A DNA stretch of 64,000 nt from Micromonospora gifhornensis (GCF_016863515.1 NZ_BOPA01000014.1:248001-312000); one strand, 5' to 3'; shown: positions 41,529 to 51,920, numbered from the stretch's first letter. Notes: a model not told the origin generated them from the sequence alone. A program made the numbers and translations.

Positions 41529-44098
41529 GCCGGCGGTTCCTCCATGGCGGTCACCGATGCGGCGGCGGGCAGCCGTAGCACCATGGTCAGTCCACCACCC
41601 GGGGTGGTCTCGGGGGTGATGCTGCCGCCCATGGCTTCGGCGAGGCCGCGGGACAGGGCGAGGCCGAGGCCGACTCCGGCGGTGTTGTCCCGGTCGCCGA
41701 GGCGCTGGAACGGTTGGAAGACGTGTTCCCACTGGTCGACGGGAATGCCGGGGCCGTGATCGATGATCCGCAGCTCGACCTGGCCGGCGTGGGCGCTGGC
41801 GGTGACCAGTGGCGGCCGGTGCGGTGGACTGTGTCGCAGGGCGTTGGCGACGATGTTGACCAGGACCCGTTCCAGCAGGCCGGGATCGGCGGTCGCGGCC
41901 GGCAGGTCGGCAGGGATGTCGGTGCGGACACCGGCGGCGGGTGGCCCGAGTTCGTCCAACGCCCGGGGTACGACGTCCTCCACACCGATGGCGACGGCGT
42001 GTACGCCGAGGGCCCCGGCCTGCAGGCGGCTCATGTCGAGCAGGTTGGCGACGAGGCGGCCGAGCCGATCGAGGGATTCGTCTGCGGTGGCGAGCAGTTC
42101 GTCCCGGTCGGCGGTGTCGAACTCGACGTCGTGACTGCGCAGGCTGGACACGGCCGCCTTGGCCGAGGCGAGCGGCGTACGCAGGTCGTGGCTGACCGCG
42201 GCGAGCAGCGCGGTGCGCATCCGGTCCGCCTCTGCCAGCGGCCGGGCGGCGGCGGCCTGCGCGGCCAGGCGTTGCTGACGCAGCGCGACGGCGGCCTGGG
42301 CGGCGAAGGCCTCGACGACACGTCGATCGGAGGCCGCCAGCCGGCGGCCGCAGAGCACGACGGTGAGTCGGTCGTCCACCGGCACGGCGGTCTCGCCCGC
42401 ACCGGGGCTGGTCGCCGGCGCATCGCCGACGCTGGCGACCAACCGCCAGGCCGCCTCCTCACGAGCCCGGTCGGGCCGGCCGTCGGCCGTATCCACCAAC
42501 TCCAGCACGCTTACCGCACGCAGCGCGAACGTCTCGCGGAGCCGGTCCAGCAGGGCGGTCAGGGGACGCTGGCCGCGCAGCACGTTCCCGGCCACGGTAG
42601 CCAGGGTCTGCGCCTCGGCGGAGGCCCGGGCCGCGTCCCGGGTCCGGCGGGCGGCCATGTCGACGACCCCGCTGACGGCGACGGCGACGCCGACGAAAAC
42701 CGCCAACGCGAGCAGGTTGTCGGCCCCGGCGATGGTCAACGTGGCGAAGGGCGGCGTGAAGAACCAGATCAACAGCAGCGAGCCACCGAGCGCGGCGAGC
42801 AGCGCCGGCCACAGTCCGCCGACGAGCGCGACACCGACGACGGCGGCGAGGAAGAGCAGGATGTCGCTGGTGAGGGTGAGATCCGGCAGCGCTTTGAGCA
42901 CCGCGGTCAGCACCGGCATGCCGAGCACGGCGAGTGCGAAGCCGAGCAGCCGACGGCGCCGGGACAACGCCGCCGGCACCCCGGCCGTACGCCGACCCCG
43001 TCCGGCCTCGGGGTGGGTGACCAGGTGGACGTCGATGGGCCCGGACAGCGCGGTGGTGGTGACCCCGACCCCGCGGGAGAGCACCTGGGCGAAGCGGCCC
43101 CGCCGGCTGGCGCCGATGACGAGTTGGGTGGCGTTGACGCCGCGGGCGAAATCGAGCAGCGCGGCGGGGATGTCACTGCCGAGGACCTGGTGGTAGGTGC
43201 CGCCGAGGCTCTCGACCAGCACCCGCTGCCGGGCCAGGTGGGCGGGGTCGGCTCCGGCGAGGCCGTCGTTGCGGGCCACGTGTACGGCGAGCAGATCGGC
43301 GCCCTTGCTGCGGGCGGCGATCCGTGCGGCCCGACGGATCAACGTGGCGCCCTCCGGGCCGCCGGTGAGCGCGACGACGACCCGTTCACGGGCTTCCCAG
43401 GTGGCCGAGATGCCCTGCTGGGAGCGGTACGCGTCGAGTTGCTCGTCGACGGTGCCGGCCAGCCAGAGCAGGGCCAGCTCCCGCAGTGCGGTGAGGTTGC
43501 CGACCCGGAAGTAGTTCCCGAGCGCCGCGTTGATCTTGTCGGGTGGGTAGACGTTGCCGTGCGCCATCCGACGTCGCAGCGCCTCGGGCGTCATGTCGAC
43601 CAGTTCGACCTGCGCGGCGGCCCGCACGATCTGGTCGGGCACGGTCTCGCGTTGGGTGGTGCCGGTGATCTGGGCGACGACGTCGTTGAGCGACTCCAGG
43701 TGCTGGATGTTGACCGTGGACAGCACGCTGATCCCGGCGTCGAGCAGTTCCTGGATGTCCTGCCACCGCTTCGCGTGGCGCGACCCGGGCACGTTGGTGT
43801 GGGCCAACTCGTCGACGACGGCGACCGCGGGGTGCCGGGCGAGGACCGCGTCGAGATCCATCTCCTGGAAGGTGCCGCCCCGGTAGGTGGCGGTGCGGCG
43901 AGCGATCACCTCCAGGTCACCGATCATGGCGGCGGTGTGCGGGCGGCCGTGGGTCTCGACCAGGGCGATCACCACGTCGGTGCCACGCTCGGCGCGCCGC
44001 TGGGCCTCTTCGAGCATGGCGTACGTCTTCCCGACGCCGGGTGCGGCACCGAGGTAGATGCGCAGTTCCCCTCGCGGCACAGCAGTGGTCCTCTCCAC
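41525..44098 (-). CDS. kdpD: Sensor histidine kinase KdpD
   Basis: An 857-residue sensor kinase. Seen in order: the KdpD N-terminal domain with Walker A GAAPGVGKT (17-25) and AVVDELAHTNVPGS, a UspA-like domain (about 235-360), four membrane segments (about 385-490), a GAF-like region, then the kinase core with phospho-acceptor His637 in AVSHDLRTPLA and ATP-binding motifs IVANALRHS and GVGLGLALSRG. It overlaps kdpE by 4 nt and follows kdpC after 61 nt. It senses potassium limitation and phosphorylates KdpE. Confidence 0.97.
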   Translation of the reverse strand: MERTTAVPRGELRIYLGAAPGVGKTYAMLEEAQRRAERGTDVVIALVETHGRPHTAAMIGDLEVIARRTATYRGGTFQEMDLDAVLARHPAVAVVDELAHTNVPGSRHAKRWQDIQELLDAGISVLSTVNIQHLESLNDVVAQITGTTQRETVPDQIVRAAAQVELVDMTPEALRRRMAHGNVYPPDKINAALGNYFRVGNLTALRELALLWLAGTVDEQLDAYRSQQGISATWEARERVVVALTGGPEGATLIRRAARIAARSKGADLLAVHVARNDGLAGADPAHLARQRVLVESLGGTYHQVLGSDIPAALLDFARGVNATQLVIGASRRGRFAQVLSRGVGVTTTALSGPIDVHLVTHPEAGRGRRTAGVPAALSRRRRLLGFALAVLGMPVLTAVLKALPDLTLTSDILLFLAAVVGVALVGGLWPALLAALGGSLLLIWFFTPPFATLTIAGADNLLALAVFVGVAVAVSGVVDMAARRTRDAARASAEAQTLATVAGNVLRGQRPLTALLDRLRETFALRAVSVLELVDTADGRPDRAREEAAWRLVASVGDAPATSPGAGETAVPVDDRLTVVLCGRRLAASDRRVVEAFAAQAAVALRQQRLAAQAAAARPLAEADRMRTALLAAVSHDLRTPLASAKAAVSSLRSHDVEFDTADRDELLATADESLDRLGRLVANLLDMSRLQAGALGVHAVAIGVEDVVPRALDELGPPAAGVRTDIPADLPAATADPGLLERVLVNIVANALRHSPPHRPPLVTASAHAGQVELRIIDHGPGIPVDQWEHVFQPFQRLGDRDNTAGVGLGLALSRGLAEAMGGSITPETTPGGGLTMVLRLPAAASVTAMEEPPA

Positions 44099-44159
44099 AC
44101 GGTCGGCGGCCGGGGTGCGGGTGCCGGGGCCGGGACACTGCGCTTCCGGCCCGCTGGCG

Positions 44160-45041
44160 TCAGCGTGGCGGGAACGTCTCGTCGAGGGCGAGGTTGAGTT
44201 CCACCACGTTCACCCCGGGCGCGCCCATGAAGCCGAGCGTACGGCCGGTGGTGTGCTCGTCGACGAGACGTTCGACCGCGGCCGGGTCCACGCCGCGCTC
44301 GCGGGCCACCCGCGGGACCTGGAGCCGCGCGTACGCCGCACTGATGTGCGGGTCGAGGCCGCTGCCGCTGGCGGTGACCGCGTCGGCCGGTACGGCGGGC
44401 ACGGCGGGAGCGTCACCTCGGACGGGAACGATTGTCGCCCCCGCCGCCCGGTAGTCCTGCCCCGGCTGGGCCAACTCCACCGGGACGCCCGCGTAGCCGG
44501 TGAGGAACGGGGTGGCCGGCGCGGTCTGGTTGACGCTGACCACCCGGACGACCGGGCCGGTCAGCCCGCCGGCACGGAAGACGGCAAGCACCGCCCCCAC
44601 CCCGTCGGCGGTGCAGTACGGCCGGCGACCGTCGACACGGTCGAGTTCGCCGACTGCCCTGCTGCGGGCGCAGACCTGGGTGAGCAGACTCTGCCTGCTC
44701 TCGTCGGGGTCGGTGGCGATGACGTCGACGACGTCCTCCGGGCCGAGGTTTGTGGCGCCGGTGGAGGTGGGGTCGTAGCCGTCGCCGGCCGCCGACGGAC
44801 GGGACTGGAAGTAGCGCGGTACGGCCCTGCCGTCCGCGTCGGTGAAGGACTGCCCGATCAGGGCGCTGCCGGCGGCGCGGCCGTCGACCTCGATGATCGA
44901 GCCGTCGGCGCGGTCGGCGAGGCCGGGGAGGCGCCCGACGGCGACCAGGGTGAGGGGGTAGGCGATTCCGGCGAGCGCGGTGAAGACCAGCAGCGCACGC
45001 AGGGCGGCGAGATGGTGGGCGAGCCAGGTGGGTAGGCGCAT
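44160..45041 (-). CDS. kdpC: Potassium-transporting ATPase subunit KdpC
   Basis: A 293-residue KdpC, the single-span subunit that raises ATP affinity of KdpB. Seen: one N-terminal membrane helix (LVFTALAGIAYPLTLVAVG), GSALIGQSF, YFQSRPSA, and a C-terminal GLDPHISAAYARLQVPRVA with VVELNLALD. It is longer than the roughly 190 residues of the E. coli protein because of inserts in the middle, such as the DPDESRQSLLTQVCARSR region, as in other actinobacterial forms. It starts at the last base of the kdpB stop. Confidence 0.96.
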   Translation of the reverse strand: MRLPTWLAHHLAALRALLVFTALAGIAYPLTLVAVGRLPGLADRADGSIIEVDGRAAGSALIGQSFTDADGRAVPRYFQSRPSAAGDGYDPTSTGATNLGPEDVVDVIATDPDESRQSLLTQVCARSRAVGELDRVDGRRPYCTADGVGAVLAVFRAGGLTGPVVRVVSVNQTAPATPFLTGYAGVPVELAQPGQDYRAAGATIVPVRGDAPAVPAVPADAVTASGSGLDPHISAAYARLQVPRVARERGVDPAAVERLVDEHTTGRTLGFMGAPGVNVVELNLALDETFPPR

Positions 45042-47212
45042 CAGGAGATCCCCGGGACGAACTGGATGAGCAGGTCGATGAGCTTGATGCCGAGGAACGG
45101 CACGATGATGCCGCCGAGACCGTAGATCAGCAGGTTGCGGCGCAACAGGCGCGACGCGGCGGCGGGCCGGTAGCGCACGCCGCGCAGCGCGAGCGGGATC
45201 AGCGCGACGATGACGATCGCGTTGAAGATGACCGCCGACAGGATCGCCGACTCCGGACCCGACAGGCGCATGATGTTGAGTACGTCCAGACTCGGGTAGA
45301 GACCGGCGAACATCGCCGGGATGATCGCGAAGTACTTCGCGATGTCGTTGGCGATGGAGAAGGTGGTCAACGCCCCTCGGGTGATCAGCAGTTGTTTGCC
45401 GATCTCCACGATCTCGATCAGCTTGGTCGGGTCGGAATCGAGGTCGATCATGTTGCCGGCCTCCTTCGCGGCGGAGGTGCCGGTGTTCATGGCGACGCCC
45501 ACGTCGGCCTGGGCGAGCGCGGGGGCGTCGTTGGTGCCGTCACCGGTCATCGCGACCAGCCGGCCGCCCGCCTGCTCCGTGCGGATCAGGGCGAGCTTGT
45601 CCTCCGGTGTGGCCTCAGCGAGGAAGTCGTCCACCCCGGCCTCGTCGGCGATCGCCTGCGCGGTACGCGGATTGTCGCCGGTGATCATGACGGTGCGGAT
45701 GCCCATCCGGCGCATCTCGTCGAAGCGTTCCCGCATGCCGGCCTTGACCACGTCCTTGAGGTGGATGACGCCCAGGGCGCGGGCCGGCTGACCGTCGACG
45801 TGCTCGGCCACCACGAGGGGCGTGCCGCCCACGCCGCTGATCTCATCCACCACCTGGCCGACCTGTTCGGTGGGGTGGCCGCCGTGCTGGCGTACCCATT
45901 GCATCACCGCAGCGGCGGCCCCCTTGCGGATGCGCCGGGCCGGTGCGCCGTCGCCGGATGTCAGGTCCACACCACTCATCCGCGTCTGCGCGGTGAACGG
46001 CACGAACGTGGCGTGCGGCATCAGACCCGGTTCACGCTCGCGCAGCCCGAATTCGTTCTTCGCGAGCACCACGACCGACCGGCCCTCCGGGGTCTCGTCG
46101 GCGAGGCTGGACAACTGGGCCGCGTCGGCCACCTGACCCGCGGTGACGCCCTCGACCGCAAGGAACTCGGCGGCCTGCCGGTTGCCGAGCGTGATCGTGC
46201 CGGTCTTGTCCAACAGCAGTGTGTTGACGTCGCCGGCGGCCTCCACGGCCCGCCCGCTCATGGCGAGCACGTTGCGCTGCACCAGGCGGTCCATGCCGGC
46301 GATGCCGATCGCCGACAGCAGCGCGCCGATGGTGGTCGGGATGAGGCAGACCAGCAGCGCGACCAGCACGATGCCGGTCACGCCATCGTCGGTGATCGCC
46401 GCGCTGTCCGCGGCGGCGGCCTGGAAGTCGTTGGAGAAGATGGCGAGGGGCTGGAGGGTGACGACCGCCAGCAGGAAGATGATCGTGAGCGCGGCGAGCA
46501 TGATGTTCAGCGCGATCTCGTTCGGTGTCTTCTGCCGGTTGGCGCCCTCCACCAGGGCGATCATGCGATCGATGAAGCTCTCGCCCGGCTTCTGGGTGAT
46601 CCTGACGATGATCCGGTCGGACAGGACCTTCGTGCCGCCGGTGACGGCGCTGCGGTCGCCGCCGGACTCCCGGATCACCGGCGCGGACTCACCGGTGATC
46701 GCGGACTCGTCGACGCTGGCAATGCCGTCGACCACGTCACCGTCACCGGGGATGGTCTCGCCGGCCTCGACCACCACGATGTCACCCTGCCTCAGGTGCG
46801 GGGCCAGGACGCTCTCGGTGCGGTAGGAGCCGGGGGCGGCACCCGCGGTCCAGTCGAGCAGGCGGGTGGCGACGGTGTCGGCCCGCGCCGTACGCAGCGC
46901 TGCGGCCTGCGCCCTGCCCCGGCCCTCGGCGACGGCCTCGGCGAGGTTGGCGAAGACGACGGTCAGCCACAGCCACGCCGTGATCGCCCAGGCGAACACC
47001 GACGGTTGCGCCACCGCGAGGACGGTGGTGAAGGCCGCGCCGATCTCGACGATCAGCATGACCGGGTTGCGCCACAGCGAACGAGGGTCGAGTTTGCCCA
47101 GCGCGTCGGGCAGCGAACGGAGGAGTTGCCTCGGGTCGAGCAGGCCGCCGCCCCGGTTGCCGTGGGTGGCCGGTGAGCCGGGGGTGCGGGCGTGGGGCGT
47201 GGCGACGGTCAT
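45041..47212 (-). CDS. kdpB: Potassium-transporting P-type ATPase subunit KdpB
   Basis: A 723-residue P-type ATPase. Seen: the actuator motif TGES (173-176), phosphorylation site Asp335 in [13 protein letters not shown], nucleotide-domain motifs, and hinge [18 protein letters not shown]. It drives K+ uptake by KdpA. The start is set at ATG 47212 with a GAGAG site; an ATG at 47227, five codons upstream, is an alternative and also lies just after the kdpA stop. Confidence 0.97.
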   Translation of the reverse strand: MTVATPHARTPGSPATHGNRGGGLLDPRQLLRSLPDALGKLDPRSLWRNPVMLIVEIGAAFTTVLAVAQPSVFAWAITAWLWLTVVFANLAEAVAEGRGRAQAAALRTARADTVATRLLDWTAGAAPGSYRTESVLAPHLRQGDIVVVEAGETIPGDGDVVDGIASVDESAITGESAPVIRESGGDRSAVTGGTKVLSDRIIVRITQKPGESFIDRMIALVEGANRQKTPNEIALNIMLAALTIIFLLAVVTLQPLAIFSNDFQAAAADSAAITDDGVTGIVLVALLVCLIPTTIGALLSAIGIAGMDRLVQRNVLAMSGRAVEAAGDVNTLLLDKTGTITLGNRQAAEFLAVEGVTAGQVADAAQLSSLADETPEGRSVVVLAKNEFGLREREPGLMPHATFVPFTAQTRMSGVDLTSGDGAPARRIRKGAAAAVMQWVRQHGGHPTEQVGQVVDEISGVGGTPLVVAEHVDGQPARALGVIHLKDVVKAGMRERFDEMRRMGIRTVMITGDNPRTAQAIADEAGVDDFLAEATPEDKLALIRTEQAGGRLVAMTGDGTNDAPALAQADVGVAMNTGTSAAKEAGNMIDLDSDPTKLIEIVEIGKQLLITRGALTTFSIANDIAKYFAIIPAMFAGLYPSLDVLNIMRLSGPESAILSAVIFNAIVIVALIPLALRGVRYRPAAASRLLRRNLLIYGLGGIIVPFLGIKLIDLLIQFVPGIS

Positions 47213-47232
47213 GTCCTTCTCTCTCATGCTGA

Positions 47233-48873
47233 TCACAGCCCCTCGGCCAGGGGGCCGAGCGCCAGCGCGGGCAGGAACGTCAGCGCGACCAGGACCACCG
47301 TGACGCCGACGACCATCCCGACGAACAACGGGCGATGGGTGGGGAGGGTGCCGGGGGAGGCGGGCGTGGGTTGCTGCCGTGCGAGGGCACCGGCCAACGC
47401 CAGCACCAGGATGATCGGCGCGAATCGACCGACCAGCATGCACAGCCCGAGTGCCGTGTTCCACCACGGCGTGTTCACCGTCAGACCGGCGAACGCCGAA
47501 CCGTTGTTGTTGCTCGCCGAGGTGAACGCGTAGAGCACCTCGGAGAGCCCGTGCGGGCCGGCGTTCAGCGCGGTGCGGTGGTTGCCGGTGGCGAACGCCG
47601 CCGCGGTGCCGATCAACACCAGCGCCGGGGGGATCAGGAAGTACAGCGAGGCCAGTTTGATCTCACGTGATCCGATCTTCTTACCCACGTACTCCGGCGT
47701 TCGGCCGACCATCAGCCCGGCGACGAAGACCGTGATCACGGCGAGGATGAGCAGCCCGTACAGGCCCGCGCCGACACCGCCGGGCGCGACCTCGCCGAGC
47801 ATCATGTTGACCAGCAGCACCCCACCACCGAGCGCGGTGTACGAGTCGTGGAACGAGTTCACCGAACCGGTGGAGGTCAGCGTGGTCGCGGCGGCGAAGG
47901 TCGCCGAGTTCGACACGTCGAATCGCACCTCCTTGCCTTCCAGGGCCGCCCCGACCGCCTGCGGCACCGTGCCGTGGCCGGACACCTCGAACGCGGTGGT
48001 CAACGCGACGCTGGCCAGCGCCAGGGTCGCCATCACCGCGACGATCGCGTGGCCCTGCCGGACCTGACCGACCATCCGGCCGAACACCCGCGGCAGACTG
48101 AACGGGATCACCAGCAGCAGGAAGATCTCCCACCAGTTCGTCCAGGCGGTCGGGTTCTCGAACGGATGGGCGCTGTTGACGTTGTAGAAGCCACCACCGT
48201 TGGTGCCGAGATTCTTGATCGCCTCCTGGCTGGCCACCGGTCCACCCGTGATGCTCTGGTCGCCCCCGGTCAACGTGGTGATCTCCGTACCGGCGGAGAG
48301 GTTCTGCACCACGCCACCGATCATCAGGACCAGCGCCGCGAGCACGGAGAGTGGCAGCAGCACCCGCACCGTGATCCGGGTCAGGTCGACCCAGAAGTTG
48401 CCCACCGCCCCGGCGCGGCTGCGGGCGAAGCCGCGTACCAGTGCGACCGCGACCGCGATGCCCACCGCGGCGGAGACGAAGTTCTGCACCGCCAGTCCGG
48501 CCATCTGCACCAGATGGCCCAGCGTCGACTCGCCCGAATACCACTGCCAGTTCGTGTTCGTCACGAACGACACCGCGGTGTTCCAGGCCCCGTGCGCGAC
48601 CACCGGGTCGAAGCCGAGCGACAACCACAGGTGGTTCTGCAGCCGCAGGAAGGCGTAGAGGAACAACACCGAAACGGCGGAGAACGCCAGGACGGCCCGG
48701 GCGTACACACCCCAGGACTGTTCGGCGGCCGGGTTCACCCCGATCAGCCGGTAGATCCCACGCTCGACCCGAGAATGCCGCTCGGCGCACACCACCCGAT
48801 ACAGATAGTCGCCCAAAGGCCTGTGTACGGCGGCCAGGGCCACCACCAACGAGACAATGAACAACACGGTCAT
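47233..48873 (-). CDS. kdpA: Potassium-transporting ATPase subunit KdpA
   Basis: A 546-residue, about 10-span potassium channel-like subunit. Seen: selectivity-filter-type loops such as [30 protein letters not shown] and [13 protein letters not shown], and [11 protein letters not shown]. It starts at ATG 48873 in a TGATG overlap with the kdpF stop; longer in-frame extensions run through kdpF and are not real. Confidence 0.97.
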   Translation of the reverse strand: MTVLFIVSLVVALAAVHRPLGDYLYRVVCAERHSRVERGIYRLIGVNPAAEQSWGVYARAVLAFSAVSVLFLYAFLRLQNHLWLSLGFDPVVAHGAWNTAVSFVTNTNWQWYSGESTLGHLVQMAGLAVQNFVSAAVGIAVAVALVRGFARSRAGAVGNFWVDLTRITVRVLLPLSVLAALVLMIGGVVQNLSAGTEITTLTGGDQSITGGPVASQEAIKNLGTNGGGFYNVNSAHPFENPTAWTNWWEIFLLLVIPFSLPRVFGRMVGQVRQGHAIVAVMATLALASVALTTAFEVSGHGTVPQAVGAALEGKEVRFDVSNSATFAAATTLTSTGSVNSFHDSYTALGGGVLLVNMMLGEVAPGGVGAGLYGLLILAVITVFVAGLMVGRTPEYVGKKIGSREIKLASLYFLIPPALVLIGTAAAFATGNHRTALNAGPHGLSEVLYAFTSASNNNGSAFAGLTVNTPWWNTALGLCMLVGRFAPIILVLALAGALARQQPTPASPGTLPTHRPLFVGMVVGVTVVLVALTFLPALALGPLAEGL

Positions 48874-48962
48874 CAGAACCGCTCCGGAAACAGCAGGGCG
48901 ATCACCAGGAAAACTGCCAGGCCGACCGCCAGCACCACACCGGCGACGTTCACGACGCTCAC
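48873..48962 (-). CDS. kdpF: Potassium-transporting ATPase subunit KdpF
   Basis: A 29-residue single-helix peptide, [20 protein letters not shown] then IALLFPERF, matching the KdpF pattern (one membrane helix and a C-terminal LxxPERF). KdpF stabilises the KdpABC complex. It starts at GTG with GGAG 5 nt upstream and overlaps the kdpA start (TGATG). Confidence 0.93.
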   Translation of the reverse strand: MSVVNVAGVVLAVGLAVFLVIALLFPERF

Positions 48963-49042
48963 AGCTTCTCCACACCCCTCACCATCAGGGCGAGCAGCGC
49001 GAACAGCGCCACCGTCAACACGACGAACACCACGTCAGACAC
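48959..49042 (-). CDS. Single-span membrane microprotein upstream of kdpF
   Basis: A 27-residue peptide ([20 protein letters not shown] then VRGVEKL) with one hydrophobic helix and a short basic end. It starts at GTG with GAGGAG 6 nt upstream and ends in a 4-nt overlap with kdpF, so it is the first gene of the operon. The sequence pattern, position and translational coupling argue that it is real. Its function is unknown; a regulatory or assembly role in the Kdp complex is likely. Confidence 0.75.
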   Translation of the reverse strand: MSDVVFVVLTVALFALLALMVRGVEKL

Positions 49043-49131
49043 GACCGACTCCTCAATCCCGACCGGGCGTCGCGGCCCGCTTCTGTCGGCCGCCGGGCAA
49101 TCACAGCGCCGACCAGACGGGAATGACAGGT

Positions 49132-49184
49132 GCTATAACGCGATCATCACGACGAACGCGCAATTCTTCACGCCTTTTTCACGC
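49132..49184 (-). promoter_or_regulatory. Candidate kdp promoter with KdpE direct repeat
   Basis: Read on the minus strand, GCGTGAA occurs twice in the same direction (49184-49178 and 49173-49167), 11 bp apart, one helical turn, as for OmpR-family sites. About 30 bp downstream is TATAGC (49137-49132), a good -10. The repeat would sit just upstream of the -35 region, the expected place for activation by phosphorylated KdpE. Confidence 0.6.
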
Positions 49185-49187
49185 GAA

Positions 49188-49397
49188 GTGGCCTGCTGCC
49201 TGCGGCGAGGCGGACCGACGCAGCCTGTCGACGACGACAACTGGCGAGCGGTGGCGGACGTCGTACCTCGCGACGACCAACGGGACTTCATCGCCCCGTC
49301 CGCCGCGCGATATCTGCTGCTCAGTCTGCGTGAAGGAGTGTGGCACTCGCTGGCGGTCTGCGCCGACGAAGAAGTCGTCGGTCACGTCATGTGGTGA
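49188..49397 (+). pseudogene. GNAT acetyltransferase N-terminal remnant
   Basis: A 69-residue frame with the beginning of a GNAT acetyltransferase of the diamine/SpeG-like type (DNWRAVADV, PSAARYLLLSL, SLAVCADEEVVGHVMW). A stop codon follows before the acetyl-CoA-binding motif, and downstream sequence is unrelated. It has no clear ribosome binding site. It is probably a truncated remnant. Confidence 0.65.
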
Positions 49398-49541
49398 TGG
49401 TGCCGCGCCGATGCCACTCGATCATGTATCGAGCGTGATCTTGGCCGTCTTCGGGACCGTGGCGGAGCGTGGCCGGGCCTACGATGGGCTGGCTCCCTGG
49501 CCCTGAGGTGCATCGTCCCTCCGTTCGATCTTGGAGATGTC

Positions 49542-50207
49542 GTGAAGCTGTTGCTGACGTCCGGCGGTGTGACGAACCCGAGCATCCATACCGCGCTCCG
49601 GGAGCTTCTCGGCAAGCCGGTCTCCGAGTCCCGCGCCCTCTGCATCCCGACGGCACAGTGGGGCCACCCGATGTGCGGGCCGGCGTCGGTGCGGGGTCTG
49701 GTGGCCGCCGACCCGGCCTCCGATTGGCGGTACCTGTCCGGCCTGGGCTGGGGTTCGCTCGGTGTCCTGGAGTTGACCGCGTTGCCCAGCATCGGCGCGC
49801 AGCGGTGGGTGCCCTGGGTTCGGGAGGCCGATGTGCTGCTGGTCGACGGTGGCGATGCGACGTACCTGTGTCACTGGATGCGGGAGTCCGGGCTGGCCGA
49901 TCTGCTGCCCTCGCTGCCCGACCTCGTCTGGGTGGGGGTGAGTGCGGGAAGCATGGTGATGGCGCCGCGGATCGGGGCGTACTTCGTCGAATGGGCGGCA
50001 GCGCCGGATGACCGTACTCTGGGCGTCGTCGATTTCTCGATCTTCCCGCACCTGAACCTCTTCCCCACGAACACGCCGGCCGACGCGCAGCGGTGGGCGG
50101 CTGACATCGGCGGCCCGGCCTACGCCATCGACGAACAGACGGCCATCAAGGTCGTCGACGGCACCGTCGAAGTGGTGTCCGAGGGGCAGTGGACGAGGTT
50201 CGGCTGA
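49542..50207 (+). CDS. Peptidase E-like (S51 family) protein
   Basis: A 221-residue serine peptidase of the S51/PepE family, in the class I glutamine-amidotransferase-like fold, which usually cleaves N-terminal Asp-X dipeptides. Seen: the N-terminal strand KLLLTSGGVTNPS, LLVDGGDATYL and the nucleophile elbow VGVSAGSMVM (Ser134), with His in the FPHLNLF region. It starts at GTG. It is convergent with the erythromycin-esterase homologue. Confidence 0.9.
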   Translation: MKLLLTSGGVTNPSIHTALRELLGKPVSESRALCIPTAQWGHPMCGPASVRGLVAADPASDWRYLSGLGWGSLGVLELTALPSIGAQRWVPWVREADVLLVDGGDATYLCHWMRESGLADLLPSLPDLVWVGVSAGSMVMAPRIGAYFVEWAAAPDDRTLGVVDFSIFPHLNLFPTNTPADAQRWAADIGGPAYAIDEQTAIKVVDGTVEVVSEGQWTRFG

Positions 50208-50226
50208 ATCGCCACCCATGGCGTCG

Positions 50227-50296
50227 ATGCGCAGGCTCGCTGCGAGGGCCGATCAGCGCCGATGCTCAGGCGCGTTGCGAGAGCCGACCGGCGCCG
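50227..50296. repeat. Imperfect tandem repeat of 35 bp (two units)
   Basis: Units 50227-50261 and 50262-50296 match at 29 of 35 positions. Both begin GATGC and end in GCGCC and can form small GC hairpins. They lie between the convergent peptidase E and erythromycin-esterase genes and may act as a terminator or be a small dispersed repeat. Confidence 0.65.
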
Positions 50297-50323
50297 AGCA
50301 GGGCGGCGGTTCCGCTTGCGGCC

Positions 50324-51913
50324 TCACTCCTGCTTGCCCGCCGCCCGGCGTACGGCGCGTTCGTGGCGGTCGACCGCTCGGGCGTGCGCGACGGCGAGGA
50401 GCTGGTCGACCTCGGGCAGCAGGTGCGGGCCGGGCATGACGACGCTGGCGAAGCCGTACAGGGCGTAGCCCGGGTGCGGCACGACGGTGTCCAGCCGGGC
50501 GAAGTCGAACTCGTGCCGGTGTTCCTCGAAGTCCTTGGGTGGGAAGCCGAACCGGCGCTCGAATTCGGTGCGGCCGAGGTCGAGGTTGAGGCGGAGGACG
50601 CCGGGGCGGTCGAGTTGGGAGGCTTCGTCGAAGCCGGGCACGTCGTGTTCGACGATGGTGGCGAACGGTTGGCGGCGGTCCGGGCCGACGTGGAAGAACC
50701 GGTCGCCCCAGGCGCCCTCGGGTGATCCGTTCTCCTCGCTGGCCACGACCTGCTCGACGCCGGGCAGCGCGAGGATCCGCTCGGCGAGCGTGGCAGCGTC
50801 GACACCGGTCGGGATGTGCAGCACCGCGTCGGCGTGGTCGATGGTGGCCTGATCCAGGGGGAAGTAGCGATAGTCGTGGGTTCGCCGCTCGGCCGCCGCT
50901 ATCTCGGATGCCCGAACGAAGCGGGGAAGAGTGCCCTCCTGCTGGAGCCTGCCCTCGTAGGTCGACGGGGCGGGCGTGTCGATGCCGAGGGCGGGGCTCG
51001 CGCCGAGGCTACCGACGATCACCGCGTACCGGTCGCCCAGCAGCGAGGAGACGATCGCGCCGGCGCCGGCCCACGACAGGTCCGTTCCGGCCATCGTCAT
51101 GGTGCTCAGATGGCGCTGAAGGTGCGTGTTGTGCGCGAAGACCACTGTGGGTCCGCGGTGTGCCTCCACCGACCGGATCGCGAGCAGGTTCTCGGCCATC
51201 AGCGCATCCCGGACCCCCGCCAGGCGGGCGAAGCGTGCCTCCTGCGTCAGGGGTGCGGCAGCCGCGGCGTGGTAGCGCAGCACCGCGACGGCGGACATGG
51301 CGTGGACGAACGCCGCCTGCCAGCCCTCGGGTCGACGGGGTGCCTGCAGGTACAACTCGGTCAGCAGGTCGTCGGCGATGACCCGTAGGCGCTGGGCGTC
51401 GGCCGAACACCCGACCGATCTGCCCGGCTCCCAGATCGCTGCCGGATCACTCCATCGCGTCTCGTCGCCGACCAGATCGTCGATTTCCGCCGATCGGTCC
51501 AGGCCGAGGAACTCACACACCCGGCCCAGGTGACGCCGTGGACTGGGGGCACCCTCCAGTTCCAGCGGGGCGTCGAAGCCGTGGAGCGTCAGGCGCTCGG
51601 CAGCCGGCCGGCCGGCGTTCCACTCGCGCATCCGCAGCAGCAGGTCACGGTTGGCCGGGGCGGCACCGAACCCGTGACTGAACCCCTCGGTGAGCGCACG
51701 CTCGAGCGGGACGGTGGCGGAGCCTTGCACGAACTCGTCGGCGAGCAGCCCGGCAGCTCGGTCGCTCTCCAACGCGATCGACCGGTAGCCGTGCTCGGCC
51801 AGCGAGAGGAAGACCTCGTTGCGGATCTGGAGGAAGGCGGATTCGCCGTGCGTCGGCTCACCGAGCGCGAGCAGGGAAGGCGGTACGGCAAACAGGTCGA
51901 GAAGCGGCGTCAT
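50324..51913 (-). CDS. Erythromycin esterase-family protein
   Basis: A 529-residue protein of the erythromycin esterase superfamily (EreA/succinoglycan-synthesis-like), which hydrolyses lactones or esters with an activated water. Seen: ALGEPTHGESAFLQIR with the catalytic His, ALESDRAAG with Glu, a further VFAHNTHLQRHLS with paired His, and a C-terminal half with no known motifs. It starts at ATG 51913; a -10-like CGATAC lies about 10 nt upstream, suggesting a leaderless message. It is divergent from a MerR regulator that probably controls it. Macrolide resistance is possible but not shown; most family members act on unknown substrates. Confidence 0.85.
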   Translation of the reverse strand: MTPLLDLFAVPPSLLALGEPTHGESAFLQIRNEVFLSLAEHGYRSIALESDRAAGLLADEFVQGSATVPLERALTEGFSHGFGAAPANRDLLLRMREWNAGRPAAERLTLHGFDAPLELEGAPSPRRHLGRVCEFLGLDRSAEIDDLVGDETRWSDPAAIWEPGRSVGCSADAQRLRVIADDLLTELYLQAPRRPEGWQAAFVHAMSAVAVLRYHAAAAAPLTQEARFARLAGVRDALMAENLLAIRSVEAHRGPTVVFAHNTHLQRHLSTMTMAGTDLSWAGAGAIVSSLLGDRYAVIVGSLGASPALGIDTPAPSTYEGRLQQEGTLPRFVRASEIAAAERRTHDYRYFPLDQATIDHADAVLHIPTGVDAATLAERILALPGVEQVVASEENGSPEGAWGDRFFHVGPDRRQPFATIVEHDVPGFDEASQLDRPGVLRLNLDLGRTEFERRFGFPPKDFEEHRHEFDFARLDTVVPHPGYALYGFASVVMPGPHLLPEVDQLLAVAHARAVDRHERAVRRAAGKQE

Positions 51914-51920
51914 TGCATCA

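Noticed and set aside
47228..47467. An 80-residue N-terminal extension of kdpB
   Set aside because: It lies in the kdpA coding region in another frame and has shadow-like composition; the true kdpB start lies just after the kdpA stop.
50227..50296. A CRISPR array
   Set aside because: Only two adjacent imperfect units with no spacers and no cas genes nearby.
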